Counted from the stretch's first letter, positions 16,556 through 25,811 are shown. The stretch is DNA of 64,000 bases from Streptomyces coeruleorubidus (GCF_008705135.1 NZ_CP023694.1:1364001-1428000); one strand, 5' to 3'. Numbers and translations are program-made. Notes: generated from the sequence alone by a model not told the origin.

Positions 16556-17350
16556 TCAGATGACGTTGAGCGCCGCCGCGCAGCCCACCCCGCCGAGCAG
16601 CATGAACACCGGCATCAGCACCTTGAGCTCCACCCAGCTGCCCGCCCGGAACCGCATGAACTTCGGCGGCCCGACCGGGTACCAGCGCTTGCGGCCTACG
16701 GGGATCGGCCACAGGATCGGGCAGCCGGAGACGGTCAGCGCGTCCCCGATGTCGTGCACGATCGCGCCCAGCACGACCGGCAGGCCCAGCCACAGGTACT
16801 CCTGGCCCGGCGCCGTGAACAGCCAGTCCGCGCCGTTGCCCGTCTTGTCCAGCACACCCGCGAGGATCCACGCGGTGGCCGCGGCCAGCAGCCACACCAG
16901 GACCTCGCTGCTGGAACCGCGCGTCGCGCGCCACAGCAGACCCTCGATGGCCAGGACCATGTGCACGAAGAGGATCGCCAGCACCCCCCAGCGGTCACTG
17001 GTGATCGCCACGACCGAGGTGCCCGCACCGATCAGCACCGCCCACAGCCAGGTGTGCGTGAGCGTCCGGTGCCCGCCGGAGCGACGCGGGTCACCCTGCT
17101 TCTTCGTGGCCTTGTAGACGGCGTACGACAGCTTGTCGACGATCTCGCACAGCCAGCGCGACACCGGTCCGAAGGACCGCGAGATGGTCGCCGCCTTGTG
17201 GTCCAGGTCGGGGGCGAGCGCGGCACCGGCGCAGATCAGAGCGCCGACGAGGAGGACCGGCCAGGGCATCGGGTGCCCGGCCGCGGCGGCCGCCGCACCG
17301 ACGCCGAGCCAGGCGGCGCCGCCCGACAGTGAGTGTGCTGGTCCCATCAT
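16556..17350 (-). CDS. Membrane-bound metal-dependent hydrolase (YdjM-like)
   Basis: A 264-residue integral membrane protein with about seven hydrophobic segments. It starts MMGPAHSLSGG and contains APDLDH near residue 45, GGHRTLTHT near 95 and VHDIGDALT near 205, the His/Asp clusters of the LexA-regulated YdjM family of predicted metal-dependent hydrolases. The frame runs open for another 968 codons upstream because of the high GC content, but that part is antisense to the helicase gene. In-frame ATGs at 17347, 17350 and 17368 are possible; 17350 fits the family best. It is divergent from the helicase gene with a gap of about 135 bases. Confidence 0.82.
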   Translation of the reverse strand: MMGPAHSLSGGAAWLGVGAAAAAAGHPMPWPVLLVGALICAGAALAPDLDHKAATISRSFGPVSRWLCEIVDKLSYAVYKATKKQGDPRRSGGHRTLTHTWLWAVLIGAGTSVVAITSDRWGVLAILFVHMVLAIEGLLWRATRGSSSEVLVWLLAAATAWILAGVLDKTGNGADWLFTAPGQEYLWLGLPVVLGAIVHDIGDALTVSGCPILWPIPVGRKRWYPVGPPKFMRFRAGSWVELKVLMPVFMLLGGVGCAAALNVI

Positions 17351-17485
17351 CGGCGTTGCCCGCCCCATTCCTCGTGTACCGCTGTCCAGTTGACCGGCGC
17401 GTGACATCCCGTCGGCGACACAGCGTAGCGTTCGCGATCTTCGTGCCCGCAGCCGATTCCCGCATCGGGCAGGAGGCCAGGCAAG

Positions 17486-20008
17486 ATGGGGGGCGTGACC
17501 CTCATCGATCAGCTGCCGCGGACCGCCGACCCCGACGCCCTGTACGAAGCCTTCGAGTCGTGGGCCGGTGAGCGGGGTCTCACGCTCTATCCCCACCAGG
17601 AGGAGGCGCTGATCGAGGTGGTCTCCGGCGCGAACGTGATCGTGTCGACGCCCACCGGTTCCGGCAAGAGCATGATCGCGGCGGGTGCGCACTTCGCCGC
17701 GCTGGCCCGGGACGAGGTCACCTTCTACACCGCCCCGATCAAGGCGCTGGTGTCGGAGAAGTTCTTCGAACTGTGCAAGATCTTCGGCACGGAGAACGTC
17801 GGCATGCTGACCGGCGACGCGTCCGTCAACTCCGACGCCCCCGTGATCTGCTGCACCGCCGAGGTGCTCGCGTCGATCGCGCTGCGCGACGGCAAGCAGG
17901 CGGACGTCGGCCAGGTCGTGATGGACGAGTTCCACTTCTACGCGGAGGGCGACCGCGGCTGGGCCTGGCAGATCCCGATCCTGGAACTGCCGCAGGCGCA
18001 GTTCGTGCTGATGTCGGCGACGCTGGGCGACGTCTCCTTCTTCGAGAAGGACCTCACCCGCCGCACCGGCCGCCCGACCGCGGTGGTCCGGTCGGCGACC
18101 CGCCCCGTGCCCCTGTCGTACGAGTACCGCTACACCCCGCTCACGGAGACGCTCACCGACCTGCTGGCAGCCCGGCAGGCGCCCGTCTACATCGTGCACT
18201 TCACGCAGGCGCAGGCCGTGGAGCGGGCGCAGGCGCTGATGAGCATCAACATGTGCTCGCGCGAGGAGAAGGAGCAGATCGCCGAGCTGATCGGCAACTT
18301 CCGCTTCACGACGAAGTTCGGCCGCAACCTCTCCCGTTACGTCCGGCACGGCATCGGCGTCCATCACGCCGGCATGCTGCCCAAGTACCGCCGCCTGGTG
18401 GAGAAGCTCGCGCAGGCCGGCCTGCTGAAGGTCATCTGCGGCACGGACACGCTCGGCGTGGGCGTCAACGTCCCCATCCGCACGGTGCTGTTCACGGCCC
18501 TCACCAAGTACGACGGCACGCGCGTGCGCACCCTGCGCGCCCGGGAGTTCCACCAGATCGCGGGCCGTGCCGGGCGGGCCGGTTACGACACGGAGGGCTT
18601 CGTCGTCGCGCAGGCGCCCGAGCACGTCGTCGAGAACGAGAAGGCGCTCGCCAAGGCGGGTGACGATCCGAAGAAGCGCCGCAAGGTCGTCCGCAAGAAG
18701 GCGCCCGAGGGCTTCGTCGCGTGGTCGGAGCAGACCTTCGAGAAGCTCATCACCTCCGAACCGGAGCCGCTGACCTCCCGGTTCCGCGTGACGCACACAA
18801 TGCTGCTGTCGGTGATCGCCCGCCCCGGCAACGCCTTCGAGGCGATGCGCCACCTGCTGGAGGACAACCACGAGCCGCGCAAGCAGCAGCTGCGGCACAT
18901 CCGCCGCGCCATCGCGATCTACCGCTCGCTGCTGGACGGCGGCATCGTCGAGAAGCTCGATGAGCCGGACGCGACCGGCCGCGTCGTCCGCCTCACCGTC
19001 GACCTCCAGCAGGACTTCGCGCTCAACCAGCCGCTGTCCACGTTCGCGCTGGCCGCGTTCGAGCTGCTTGACCCCGAATCTCCGTCGTACGCGCTCGACA
19101 TGGTGTCCGTGGTCGAGTCCACCCTGGACGACCCGCGGCAGATCCTCGCCGCCCAGCAGAACAAGGCGCGCGGCGAGGCCGTGGCCGCGATGAAGGCGGA
19201 CGGCGTCGAGTACGAGGAGCGCATGGAGCGGCTCCAGGACATCACGTACCCGAAGCCGCTGGAGGAGCTGCTCTTCCACGCGTACGACACGTACCGCAAG
19301 AGCCACCCCTGGGTCGGTGACCATCCGCTGTCGCCGAAGTCGGTCATCCGGGACATGTACGAACGGGCGCTGACTTTCACGGAGTTGGTGTCCCACTACG
19401 AGCTGGCGCGCACCGAGGGCATCGTGCTGCGCTACCTGGCCAGCGCTTACAAGGCCCTCGACCACACCGTCCCGGACGACCTCAAGTCCGAGGACCTCCA
19501 GGACCTGATCGAGTGGCTGGGCGAGATGGTGCGCCAGGTCGACTCCAGTCTGCTGGACGAGTGGGAGCAGCTCGCCAACCCCGAGGTGATGACCGCCGAG
19601 GAGGCCCAGGAGAAGGCCGACGAGGTCAAGCCGGTCACGGCCAACGCGCGTGCCTTCCGCGTCCTGGTCCGCAACGCCATGTTCCGCCGGGTGGAGCTGG
19701 CCGCCCTCGACCAGGTCGAGGAGTTGGGCGAGATGGACGCGGAGTCCGGCTGGGACGCCGACGCGTGGGGCGAGGCGATGGACAAGTACTGGGACGAGTA
19801 CGACGACCTCGGCACCGGCCCCGACGCCCGTGGCCCCAAGCTGCTGATCATCGAGGAGGAGCCGGAGAACGCCCTGTGGCGGGTCCGGCAGATCTTCCAC
19901 GACCCGAACGGCGACCACGACTGGGGCATCAGCGCGGAGGTCGACCTGACCGCCTCGGACGCGGAGAGCCGCGCGGTCGTCCGGGTCACCGACGTCGGCC
20001 AGCTGTGA
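17486..20008 (+). CDS. Ski2-like DEAD/DEAH-box helicase with DUF3516-like C-terminus
   Basis: An 840-residue superfamily 2 helicase. Motif Q/I TPTGSGKS near residue 56, motif II DEFH (MDEFHFY near 148), motif III MSATL near 173 and motif VI QIAGRAGRAG near 357 are intact. The last ~330 residues match the actinobacterial DUF3516 pattern. The DEFH box and winged architecture resemble RNA helicases of the Ski2/HelY type, so a role in RNA turnover or DNA unwinding is possible. GGAGG lies about 10 bases before ATG 17486. It is followed at 37 bases by the thioesterase gene. Confidence 0.9.
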   Translation: MGGVTLIDQLPRTADPDALYEAFESWAGERGLTLYPHQEEALIEVVSGANVIVSTPTGSGKSMIAAGAHFAALARDEVTFYTAPIKALVSEKFFELCKIFGTENVGMLTGDASVNSDAPVICCTAEVLASIALRDGKQADVGQVVMDEFHFYAEGDRGWAWQIPILELPQAQFVLMSATLGDVSFFEKDLTRRTGRPTAVVRSATRPVPLSYEYRYTPLTETLTDLLAARQAPVYIVHFTQAQAVERAQALMSINMCSREEKEQIAELIGNFRFTTKFGRNLSRYVRHGIGVHHAGMLPKYRRLVEKLAQAGLLKVICGTDTLGVGVNVPIRTVLFTALTKYDGTRVRTLRAREFHQIAGRAGRAGYDTEGFVVAQAPEHVVENEKALAKAGDDPKKRRKVVRKKAPEGFVAWSEQTFEKLITSEPEPLTSRFRVTHTMLLSVIARPGNAFEAMRHLLEDNHEPRKQQLRHIRRAIAIYRSLLDGGIVEKLDEPDATGRVVRLTVDLQQDFALNQPLSTFALAAFELLDPESPSYALDMVSVVESTLDDPRQILAAQQNKARGEAVAAMKADGVEYEERMERLQDITYPKPLEELLFHAYDTYRKSHPWVGDHPLSPKSVIRDMYERALTFTELVSHYELARTEGIVLRYLASAYKALDHTVPDDLKSEDLQDLIEWLGEMVRQVDSSLLDEWEQLANPEVMTAEEAQEKADEVKPVTANARAFRVLVRNAMFRRVELAALDQVEELGEMDAESGWDADAWGEAMDKYWDEYDDLGTGPDARGPKLLIIEEEPENALWRVRQIFHDPNGDHDWGISAEVDLTASDAESRAVVRVTDVGQL

Positions 20009-20045
20009 ACGGCCGGGCAGCAGCGAACACAGGAGAATCCCACGC

Positions 20046-20918
20046 ATGACGACGAACCCGGCCGAGAGACTGGTCGACCTGCTCGATCTGGAGCAGATCG
20101 AGGTCAACATCTTCCGTGGCCGCAGTCCGCAGGAGTCCCTCCAGCGGGTCTTCGGCGGCCAGGTGGCGGGCCAGGCCCTGGTCGCCGCCGGCCGCACCAC
20201 GGACGGCGACCGTCCCGTGCACTCGCTGCACGCGTACTTCCTGCGCCCGGGCATCCCGGGCGTGCCGATCGTCTACCAGGTCGAGCGGGTGCGCGACGGG
20301 CGGTCGTTCACGACCCGCCGGGTCACGGCCGTGCAGCAGGGCCGTACGATCTTCAATCTCACCGCCTCCTTCCACAAGCCGGAGGAGGGCAGCTTCGAGC
20401 ACCAGCTGCCGCCGGCCCGCAAGGTCCCGGACCCGGAGTCCCTGCCCACGGTCACGGACGAGATCCGCGAGCATCTGGGCGCGCTGCCCGAGCAGTTGGA
20501 GCGGATGGCCCGCCGCCAGCCCTTCGACATCCGCTACGTGGACCGGCTGCGCTGGGCCACCGAGGAGGTCGCGGACGCCGAGCCGCGCAGCGCCGTGTGG
20601 ATGCGCGCGGTCGGGCCGCTCGGCGACGACCCGCTCGTGCACACCTGCGCCCTCACCTACGCCAGCGACATGACCCTTCTGGACGCGGTCCGCATCCCGG
20701 TCGAGCCGCTCTGGGGCCCGCGGGGCTTCGACATGGCGTCACTGGACCACGCCATGTGGTTCCACCGCCCGTTCCGGGCCGACGACTGGCTGCTGTACGA
20801 CCAGGAGTCGCCCATCGCGGTCGGCGGCCGCGGTCTGGCCCGGGGCCGGATCTACGACCGTGAGGGCCGGCTGGTCGTGTCGGTCGTGCAGGAGGGGCTC
20901 TTCCGCAAGCTCGACTGA
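20046..20918 (+). CDS. tesB: Acyl-CoA thioesterase II (TesB)
   Basis: A 290-residue double hot-dog thioesterase that hydrolyses acyl-CoA to fatty acid and CoA. Family segments are VFGGQVAGQALVAAG, HSLHAYFLRPG, DGRSFTTRRVTAVQQG and, in the second half, LDHAMWFHRPFRADDWLLYDQESP, which carries the Asp and nearby residues of the catalytic triad, with GGRGLARGRIY toward the end. Length equals that of E. coli TesB. It is 37 bases downstream of the helicase gene and preceded by AGGAG, so it may share its transcript. Confidence 0.93.
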   Translation: MTTNPAERLVDLLDLEQIEVNIFRGRSPQESLQRVFGGQVAGQALVAAGRTTDGDRPVHSLHAYFLRPGIPGVPIVYQVERVRDGRSFTTRRVTAVQQGRTIFNLTASFHKPEEGSFEHQLPPARKVPDPESLPTVTDEIREHLGALPEQLERMARRQPFDIRYVDRLRWATEEVADAEPRSAVWMRAVGPLGDDPLVHTCALTYASDMTLLDAVRIPVEPLWGPRGFDMASLDHAMWFHRPFRADDWLLYDQESPIAVGGRGLARGRIYDREGRLVVSVVQEGLFRKLD

Positions 20919-20986
20919 CCTGGTCATGTGCCGGTCGGGGCCGCTCTTCGGGGCTCCGATCGCGCCCATGCCCGGTTCCGGCGACC

Positions 20987-21714
20987 ATGGCGGGAGGAGG
21001 CACTCTGCCAGCGATCACCCGCCCGCCGGTCCGGGAGGTGACCACGCTGCACACCGTGCTCCCCGTCGTCTTCGCGGTCTGCGCGGCCCTCAGCAACGCC
21101 GTCGCGACGGTGTTGCAGCGCAAGGCGGCCCTCACCGTGCCGCACTCCCAGGGGCTCAGGGCCGGGCTGATCACCGACCTGCTGCGCCGGCCCGTCTGGC
21201 TGGCCGGCATCCTCGCGGTGATCGGCGCCGCCGTCTGCCAGGCGCTGGCGCTGGCGACCGGACCGCTGACGATCGTGCAGTCACCGCGTAGCTGATCGCC
21301 GTCGCGCCTCCCAGACACGCCGCCCGGGCCCGGCCCTCCGGGCGTCGCAGAGCGGCGACGGCGACATCAGCAGCGACGCGACCACTAGGGCGTGTCCGCA
21401 AAGTCCCGCCTGCCCCGCGACGCCCGGCACGCACTCTCGCCGCACCGTGCGAACAGCGGCTGGAGAACGCGATGCAGGCCGGTCCCCTGGTCGCCTCGCA
21501 GCCCGCGCTCACCCTCGGCGACGCCATGGTGAGCCTCGCCCTCGACATCACCCTGTACGAGGAGACGGTCCGCGCCGGGTGGTGGCTGCTGCCCCAGCTG
21601 TTCGGCGTCGCGCTGAGCGCCGCAGGGGTGCTCGCCCTCTCGCGAATTCCGTTCACACAGTCACTCGTGGCGCCGGACGAGGACCAGGACCACCGGACGG
21701 CGGGAGTGCCGTGA
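20987..21714 (+). pseudogene. DMT/EamA-like transporter, internally deleted
   Basis: The first part (LHTVLPVVFAVCAALSNAVATVLQRKAA to LALATGPLTIVQ, ending about 21290) is the start of an actinobacterial DMT-type permease with its first helices. The last part resumes at about 21448 in another frame (CEQRLENAMQAGPLVASQPALTLGDAM) and gives the final helices and tail to 21714. About 170 central residues are missing and the two parts are separated by unrelated sequence holding copy 2 of the 63-bp repeat. GTG 21038 is the likely original start. Neither remnant is likely to transport anything. Confidence 0.8.
21385..21447. repeat. 63-bp dispersed repeat, copy 2 (IS-end-like)
   Basis: 59 of 63 bases match 2819-2881, in the same orientation, starting with CTAG. 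It lies exactly at the junction with the second half of the broken DMT transporter, so a mobile element that inserted and was lost with adjacent DNA would explain both the repeat and the gene deletion. Confidence 0.8.
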
Positions 21715-21798
21715 GGGCCTGGCCCCCGGCGACTGTCCGGTCCGGGCCGGCCCGAACGCTGTCCTGCCCCCGGGACTGACCGGTCCTGGCCGGACGGA

Positions 21799-22584
21799 TC
21801 ACCCCTCCGGCTGACACCGGGGGCACCACACCGTGCCGCGGCCCGCCATGCGGGACCGGCGCAGACCGCTGCCGCAGCGCGGGCACCTGGGGTCGGGGTC
21901 GTCACGGTGTCCCGTGAGCCAGGAGTCCCGCGGCGGCACGCAGCCGGCGCTGACGGCGGACCGCAGGGTTCTGCGCATCTCGCTGTACAGGCGGCGGCGG
22001 TCGTCCTGGGTGAGCTCACGCGCCAGGCGGTCGGGGCGCAGCCGGGCACGCCACAGGATCTCGTCGGCGAGCAGATTGCCGAGGCCGGCCAGGGCGGACT
22101 GGTCGGTGAGCGCGGTCTTCAGGTGCCCTCGGCGCGACGAGAGCACGGCCTCGAAATCCGCGCGGTCCACCGCCATCGCGTCGGGGCCCTGCCGCCCCAG
22201 CAGCCGGTCGAGGTCGGAGTCGTCGCGGGCCAGCCACAGGCCTTGGAGCTTGCGCTGGTCCCGGAAGCGCAGCTGACGGTTGCCGCTCAGGGTGAACAGC
22301 ACCCGGTCGTGGGCCTCGACGGCATCGTCGGGACGACCGCAGACCAGCCGCCCGGTCATGCCGAAGTGCAGCACCAGGGTGGGGCCGCCGGTGCGGGCGA
22401 GCAGCCACTTGCCGTGCCGCTCCGGGGTGCCGAAGCGGCGGCCCTCCAGCGCGTCACGCAGGCCCCGGACCCCGACCCCGTGCAGGACGCCCGCGTCCCG
22501 CACCTCGACATGCCGCACGACCCGTCCCTTCGCACAGGACTCGAGCACCTGACGGAAGCCCTCGACATCGGGCAGCTCGGGCAT
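21799..22584 (-). CDS. Fpg/Nei family DNA glycosylase
   Basis: A 261-residue base-excision repair enzyme with glycosylase and AP-lyase activity. The N-terminal PELPDVE supplies the catalytic Pro2 and Glu3, a conserved Lys lies in RHGKWLL near residue 59, the H2TH region is at SALAGLGNLLADEILW, and the zinc finger CPRCGSGLRR...CPRCQ closes the protein. Whether it prefers oxidised purines (Fpg) or pyrimidines (Nei) is not clear; Streptomyces has several paralogues. Its ATG is 10 bases from the end of the upstream VOC gene, so the two form an operon. Confidence 0.92.
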   Translation of the reverse strand: MPELPDVEGFRQVLESCAKGRVVRHVEVRDAGVLHGVGVRGLRDALEGRRFGTPERHGKWLLARTGGPTLVLHFGMTGRLVCGRPDDAVEAHDRVLFTLSGNRQLRFRDQRKLQGLWLARDDSDLDRLLGRQGPDAMAVDRADFEAVLSSRRGHLKTALTDQSALAGLGNLLADEILWRARLRPDRLARELTQDDRRRLYSEMRRTLRSAVSAGCVPPRDSWLTGHRDDPDPRCPRCGSGLRRSRMAGRGTVWCPRCQPEG

Positions 22585-22594
22585 GACCGACGGG

Positions 22595-22966
22595 TCAGGA
22601 TTCCTGGAGGACGGACAGCACGTTCCCCGCCGGGTCGGTGAACCAGGCGATCAGCGGGCCGCCGCCGCGGAAAATGCCCTTGTCGTCCGCCTTGAGGTGG
22701 TCGTAGCGCTCGAAACGCACCCCCTTTCGGCTCAGCTCGTCGACCGCCGCCTCGATGTCGTCGACGGGGAAGTTGAGGATGGTGTAGGTCGCCGGGGTGT
22801 GATCCTCCTTCGGGTAGACCAGGATGTCCCGGCCACCCGCGATGTGCAGGATCAGCATGCCGTGCTCTTCCGAGACGCGGAGTCCCAGCGTGTCGCCGTA
22901 GAACTTCCTGGCCGCCTCGATGTCGTTCACGGAGAAACCGCTGTACGCCTTCGTCGTACCGAACAT
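22595..22966 (-). CDS. VOC family protein (glyoxalase-like)
   Basis: A 123-residue vicinal-oxygen-chelate protein: [45 protein letters not shown] and the closing [14 protein letters not shown] are the two halves of the fold. Possible metal ligands are His in MLILHIAG and Glu in late strands, but no substrate can be assigned. The gene is directly upstream of the Fpg/Nei gene (10-base gap), which suggests joint expression, not necessarily joint function. Confidence 0.88.
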   Translation of the reverse strand: MFGTTKAYSGFSVNDIEAARKFYGDTLGLRVSEEHGMLILHIAGGRDILVYPKEDHTPATYTILNFPVDDIEAAVDELSRKGVRFERYDHLKADDKGIFRGGGPLIAWFTDPAGNVLSVLQES

Positions 22967-23076
22967 GATCGCCTCCCGGACATAGTTTCCTCACAGGTCA
23001 GACCGGGACGCATCCGGAAACTCATCGCTTATCGGGCGAACGGCAGGGCGTGCCCTCCGCCCAGGCGGGGGCAGGG

Positions 23077-24054
23077 TCACCCCACAGGCCGCCGGCCTCT
23101 GCGGCGCAGCCAGCCCAGAACGCCATGGGAAGGCGTGGGGGCCGGGGGCACGGACCGGTCTTCCTCCGGAGCCGCGACCGGTCCCGGCGCCGAGGTCGGG
23201 GCCGGTACCGGTCCCGGCGCCGAGGTCGGGGCCGGTACCGGTCCCGGCGCCGAGGTCAGGGCCGGTTCCGGGGCCGGGCGTGGTGCCGGGCGTTGCCTTC
23301 GGGCCGTTTCCATCGTGTGGGCGAGATCCGCACGGAACCAGGCCACTTCGTCCGGCTCGCTCGCCGTCATGAGCTCCTGGGCCCGGTCGGCGGCGGGTGA
23401 GCCGGGCGCGCCGTGCGCCGGAAGCCGGGGGCGGCAGCGGTCCAGGTGGGCGCGCTCGTACGGGTCCTCGACGACCTCCGCCACGTCGGCCGGGTCGAGG
23501 AGGCAGGCGACGGCCGCCGCATGCGCCCACGGGTCGTCTCCCGCCTGCCGCAGCAGGAACCCGATGTGCCGTCCCCGCCAGTTGCGGGGCCGCCGGTCCA
23601 GCCCCGCCTTCAGTCCTTCCCGCACCTCCGCGGGCGCGCGGCCGGTCAGCAGCCGGGCGTTGCTCGCCTCGCTCGCGAACTGCCGCAGCTCCTCGGCCAG
23701 ATACAGCCATACGACGGTGCGGTAGCGGTTCAGATAGAAGCGCACGGGCACCAGCAGGCCGAAGCGCGCGAGGCTCGTGAACCTGGTGGGCGTCACGTCC
23801 ATGAGCTCGGCGCCCTCGTTGGTTCCTGCGGTCGCGACGCGCTCGCGCAGCGCGTCCGGGAAGCCGTCCTCGGCGCGCAGCCGGTCGAGCTCGGCGCGGG
23901 CGACCCGTCGACCTCCGCCTCCTTCGTCGGGCACGGTCCGGATGAGTCCGAGATTCACCGCCAGGTCGAACTCGCCCCGCTTCAGGTCGAGTTGGCGAGC
24001 GGCCCAGCTGGCGGCGCAGGTGAGGCGGTCGGGTTTCGCGATGGTTCCTGACAT
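23077..24054 (-). CDS. DUF6397-like hypothetical protein with Pro/Ala-rich repeat tail
   Basis: A 325-residue cytoplasmic protein. The first part (ASWAARQLDLKRGEFDLAVNLGLIRTVPDEGGGGRRVARAELDRLRAE) looks like a MerR-type helix-turn-helix and matches my memory of the Streptomyces DUF6397 family; YRTVVWLYLAEELRQF and WRGRHIGFLLRQAGDDPWAHAAAVAC are the other conserved blocks. From about residue 262 the tail consists of three TSAPGPVPAP repeats encoded by a 30-bp minisatellite, then a basic LRRRGRR end. ATG 24054 is the first codon before the conserved region. Role unknown; DNA binding is possible. Confidence 0.7.
   Translation of the reverse strand: MSGTIAKPDRLTCAASWAARQLDLKRGEFDLAVNLGLIRTVPDEGGGGRRVARAELDRLRAEDGFPDALRERVATAGTNEGAELMDVTPTRFTSLARFGLLVPVRFYLNRYRTVVWLYLAEELRQFASEASNARLLTGRAPAEVREGLKAGLDRRPRNWRGRHIGFLLRQAGDDPWAHAAAVACLLDPADVAEVVEDPYERAHLDRCRPRLPAHGAPGSPAADRAQELMTASEPDEVAWFRADLAHTMETARRQRPAPRPAPEPALTSAPGPVPAPTSAPGPVPAPTSAPGPVAAPEEDRSVPPAPTPSHGVLGWLRRRGRRPVG
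23177..23266. repeat. In-frame 30-bp coding minisatellite, three copies
   Basis: Units start at 23177, 23207 and 23237; they read as the ten-residue repeat TSAPGPVPAP in the DUF6397-like gene. The near-identical DNA points to recent expansion or slippage. Confidence 0.9.
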
Positions 24055-24179
24055 GGTCGGTCTCCCCCGTGGAGTCGGCGGCTCACGCCGTGTGCGGTTG
24101 CCGTGAAAAAACCGTAGCCGCTTCGGCGCACCTCGTGGCGAGCCTGTGGATAACTCCGCGGGGGTGACGAACGTGCAGG

Positions 24180-24593
24180 TCAGATGCCTGTTTCCGGTTT
24201 CCGTTCGGGCTGGCGCGCATCCACGTCGAGGTGCTCGCCGACCCGGTTGACGAGAAGTGTCATCTCGTAGGCGATCTGGCCGATGTCGGCCTCCGCGCCG
24301 CTGAGGACGCACAGACAACTGCCCGTGCCGGCCGCTGTGACGAAGAGCACCGCGTCGTCGAACTCGATCATCGTCTGGCGTACGCTGCCCGCGCCGAAGT
24401 GCCGTCCCGAGCCCTTGGCCAGGCTGTGCAGTCCGGACGACACGGCCGCGAGGTGTTCCGCGTCCTCGCGGCGCAGGCCGGTACTCGCCCCTGTCACCAG
24501 GCCGTCGTTGGACAGGACCAGTGCGTGCCGCACGTGGTGGACGCGCTCGGTCAGGTCGTCCAGCAGCCAGTCCAGTCCCTGGTTCTGCGCCAT
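24180..24593 (-). CDS. Roadblock/LC7 domain protein (extra CvnB paralogue)
   Basis: A 137-residue dynein light chain-like protein. LDWLLDDLTERVHHVRHALVLSNDGLVTGASTGLRREDAEHLAAVSSGLHSLAKG is the canonical conservon CvnB sequence; RQTMIEFDDAVLFVTAAG and MTLLVNRVGEHL close the domain. It is about two-thirds identical by eye to the CvnB of the adjacent conservon but lies separately, beyond an F420-type oxidoreductase gene on the other strand. Such proteins modulate the MglA-like GTPase (CvnD). ATG 24593 has GGGGAG upstream. It may be a stand-alone duplicate acting on the same GTPase. Confidence 0.9.
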   Translation of the reverse strand: MAQNQGLDWLLDDLTERVHHVRHALVLSNDGLVTGASTGLRREDAEHLAAVSSGLHSLAKGSGRHFGAGSVRQTMIEFDDAVLFVTAAGTGSCLCVLSGAEADIGQIAYEMTLLVNRVGEHLDVDARQPERKPETGI

Positions 24594-24697
24594 GTTCCGA
24601 TCTCCCCGTTTTCTCCCCGTGCGATTCTCCTCCTGGCCGGAGGATCTCCACGCCAGCCTTCCCCACGACCGCTGCGGGGGCAAGGAGGATGGGAGCC

Positions 24698-25126
24698 ATG
24701 GCAGAGAAGATGACCGACGCGCAATGGCGGGAGTTCGTTTCCCACGGCACCCGCACCGGAAAGCTCTCCACGGTCCGGGCCGACGGGAGCCCGCACGTGA
24801 CCCCGATCTGGTTCGTCCTGGACGGTGACGCGCTGGTGTTCAACACCGGCAAGGACAGCGTGAAGGGGCGCAATCTCATCCGTGACGGCCGGGTCGCCCT
24901 GTGTGTGGACGACGACCGGCCGCCGTACTCCTTCGTGGTGGTGCGGGGCCGCGCCCGGGTCTCGGAGGACCTCGACGAGATACGGCACTGGGCCACCCGC
25001 ATCGGCGCCCGGTACATGGGCGAGGAGCGCGCCGAGGAGTTCGGCGCCCGCAACGGCGTCCCGGGCGAACTCCTGGTCCGTGTCACCATCGACAGGGTCC
25101 TCGCGGAGCGGGACGTCGCGGACTGA
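24698..25126 (+). CDS. PPOX-class F420-dependent oxidoreductase
   Basis: A 142-residue split-barrel flavin/deazaflavin-binding protein. GKLSTVRADGSPHVTPIWFVLDGD, NTGKDSVKGRNLIRDGRVALCVDD and the closing VRVTIDRVLAE are typical of the actinobacterial F420H2-binding PPOX group. ATG 24698 is 9 bases from AAGGAGG; an ATG at 24689 is too close to it. It lies inside the conservon neighbourhood on the opposite strand. The substrate is unknown. Confidence 0.88.
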   Translation: MAEKMTDAQWREFVSHGTRTGKLSTVRADGSPHVTPIWFVLDGDALVFNTGKDSVKGRNLIRDGRVALCVDDDRPPYSFVVVRGRARVSEDLDEIRHWATRIGARYMGEERAEEFGARNGVPGELLVRVTIDRVLAERDVAD

Positions 25127-25142
25127 CGGAGAGGAATCCCGG

Positions 25143-25748
25143 TCAGCCGACCGAGTCGAGAAGCCGGGCGGTGTGCATCCGCCCGGCGTACTCGACGAGC
25201 CGGATCAGCACCTCCTTTCCCGAGTCGCGGTCCCGGGCGTCGCACAACACCACGGGCGTGCCCCGGTCGAGGTCGAGGGCGCGCGAGACGTCCTGGGCGC
25301 CGTGCCGCCGGGCGCCCGCGAAGCAGTTGACGGCCACCACGAACGGGATGCGCCGGTGCTCGAAGTAGTCGACCGCGGGGAAGCAGTCCTCCAGGCGACG
25401 GGTGTCCGCGAGGACCACCGCGCCGAGCGCCCCTTGCGACAACTCGTCCCACAGGAACCAGAACCGGTCCTGGCCCGGCGTGCCGAACAGGTACAGGGAG
25501 AGGCCGGAGCGGATGGTGATGCGACCGAAGTCCATGGCGACGGTCGTGGTGGTCTTGTGGTCCACACCGTCGGTGTCGTCCACCAACTGGCCTGCTTCGC
25601 TGAGCAGTTCCTCGGTGCGCAGCGGCCGGATCTCGCTGACGGCGCCCACCAGGGTGGTCTTGCCCACGCCGAACCCGCCGGCGACCAGTATCTTCAACGC
25701 CAGTGCGGAGGTGTCGCCGCCGGTGGCGTCGGAGTCTTCGGAGACCAT
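25143..25748 (-). CDS. Conservon GTPase CvnD (MglA-like small GTP-binding protein)
   Basis: A 201-residue GTP-binding protein. P-loop GGFGVGKT at about residues 24-31, switch region TTTVAMDFG, G3 FGTPGQDRFW and base-recognition VVAVNCFAG are present; the usual NKxD is reduced to NCFAG. It is the last gene of a minus-strand four-gene conservon: CvnA histidine kinase, CvnB roadblock, CvnC DUF742, CvnD GTPase. In streptomycetes these act as membrane-associated G-protein-like switches controlling differentiation and secondary metabolism. Confidence 0.93.
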   Translation of the reverse strand: MVSEDSDATGGDTSALALKILVAGGFGVGKTTLVGAVSEIRPLRTEELLSEAGQLVDDTDGVDHKTTTTVAMDFGRITIRSGLSLYLFGTPGQDRFWFLWDELSQGALGAVVLADTRRLEDCFPAVDYFEHRRIPFVVAVNCFAGARRHGAQDVSRALDLDRGTPVVLCDARDRDSGKEVLIRLVEYAGRMHTARLLDSVG

Positions 25749-25811
25749 TGATCACTTCTCTCGGGAGTGCCGGCAAGGGGTGAGGTGAGTACGTGGGCGG
25801 TGTGCCGGCGT

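Noticed and set aside
16556..20254. A 1232-codon open frame on the minus strand
   Set aside because: Only its last 264 codons are a real gene; the rest is antisense to the Ski2-like helicase and thioesterase genes, open because of high GC.
21800..22640. Plus-strand frames opposite the Fpg/Nei gene
   Set aside because: No motif and no ribosome site; the minus-strand frame has the PELPDVE start and zinc finger.
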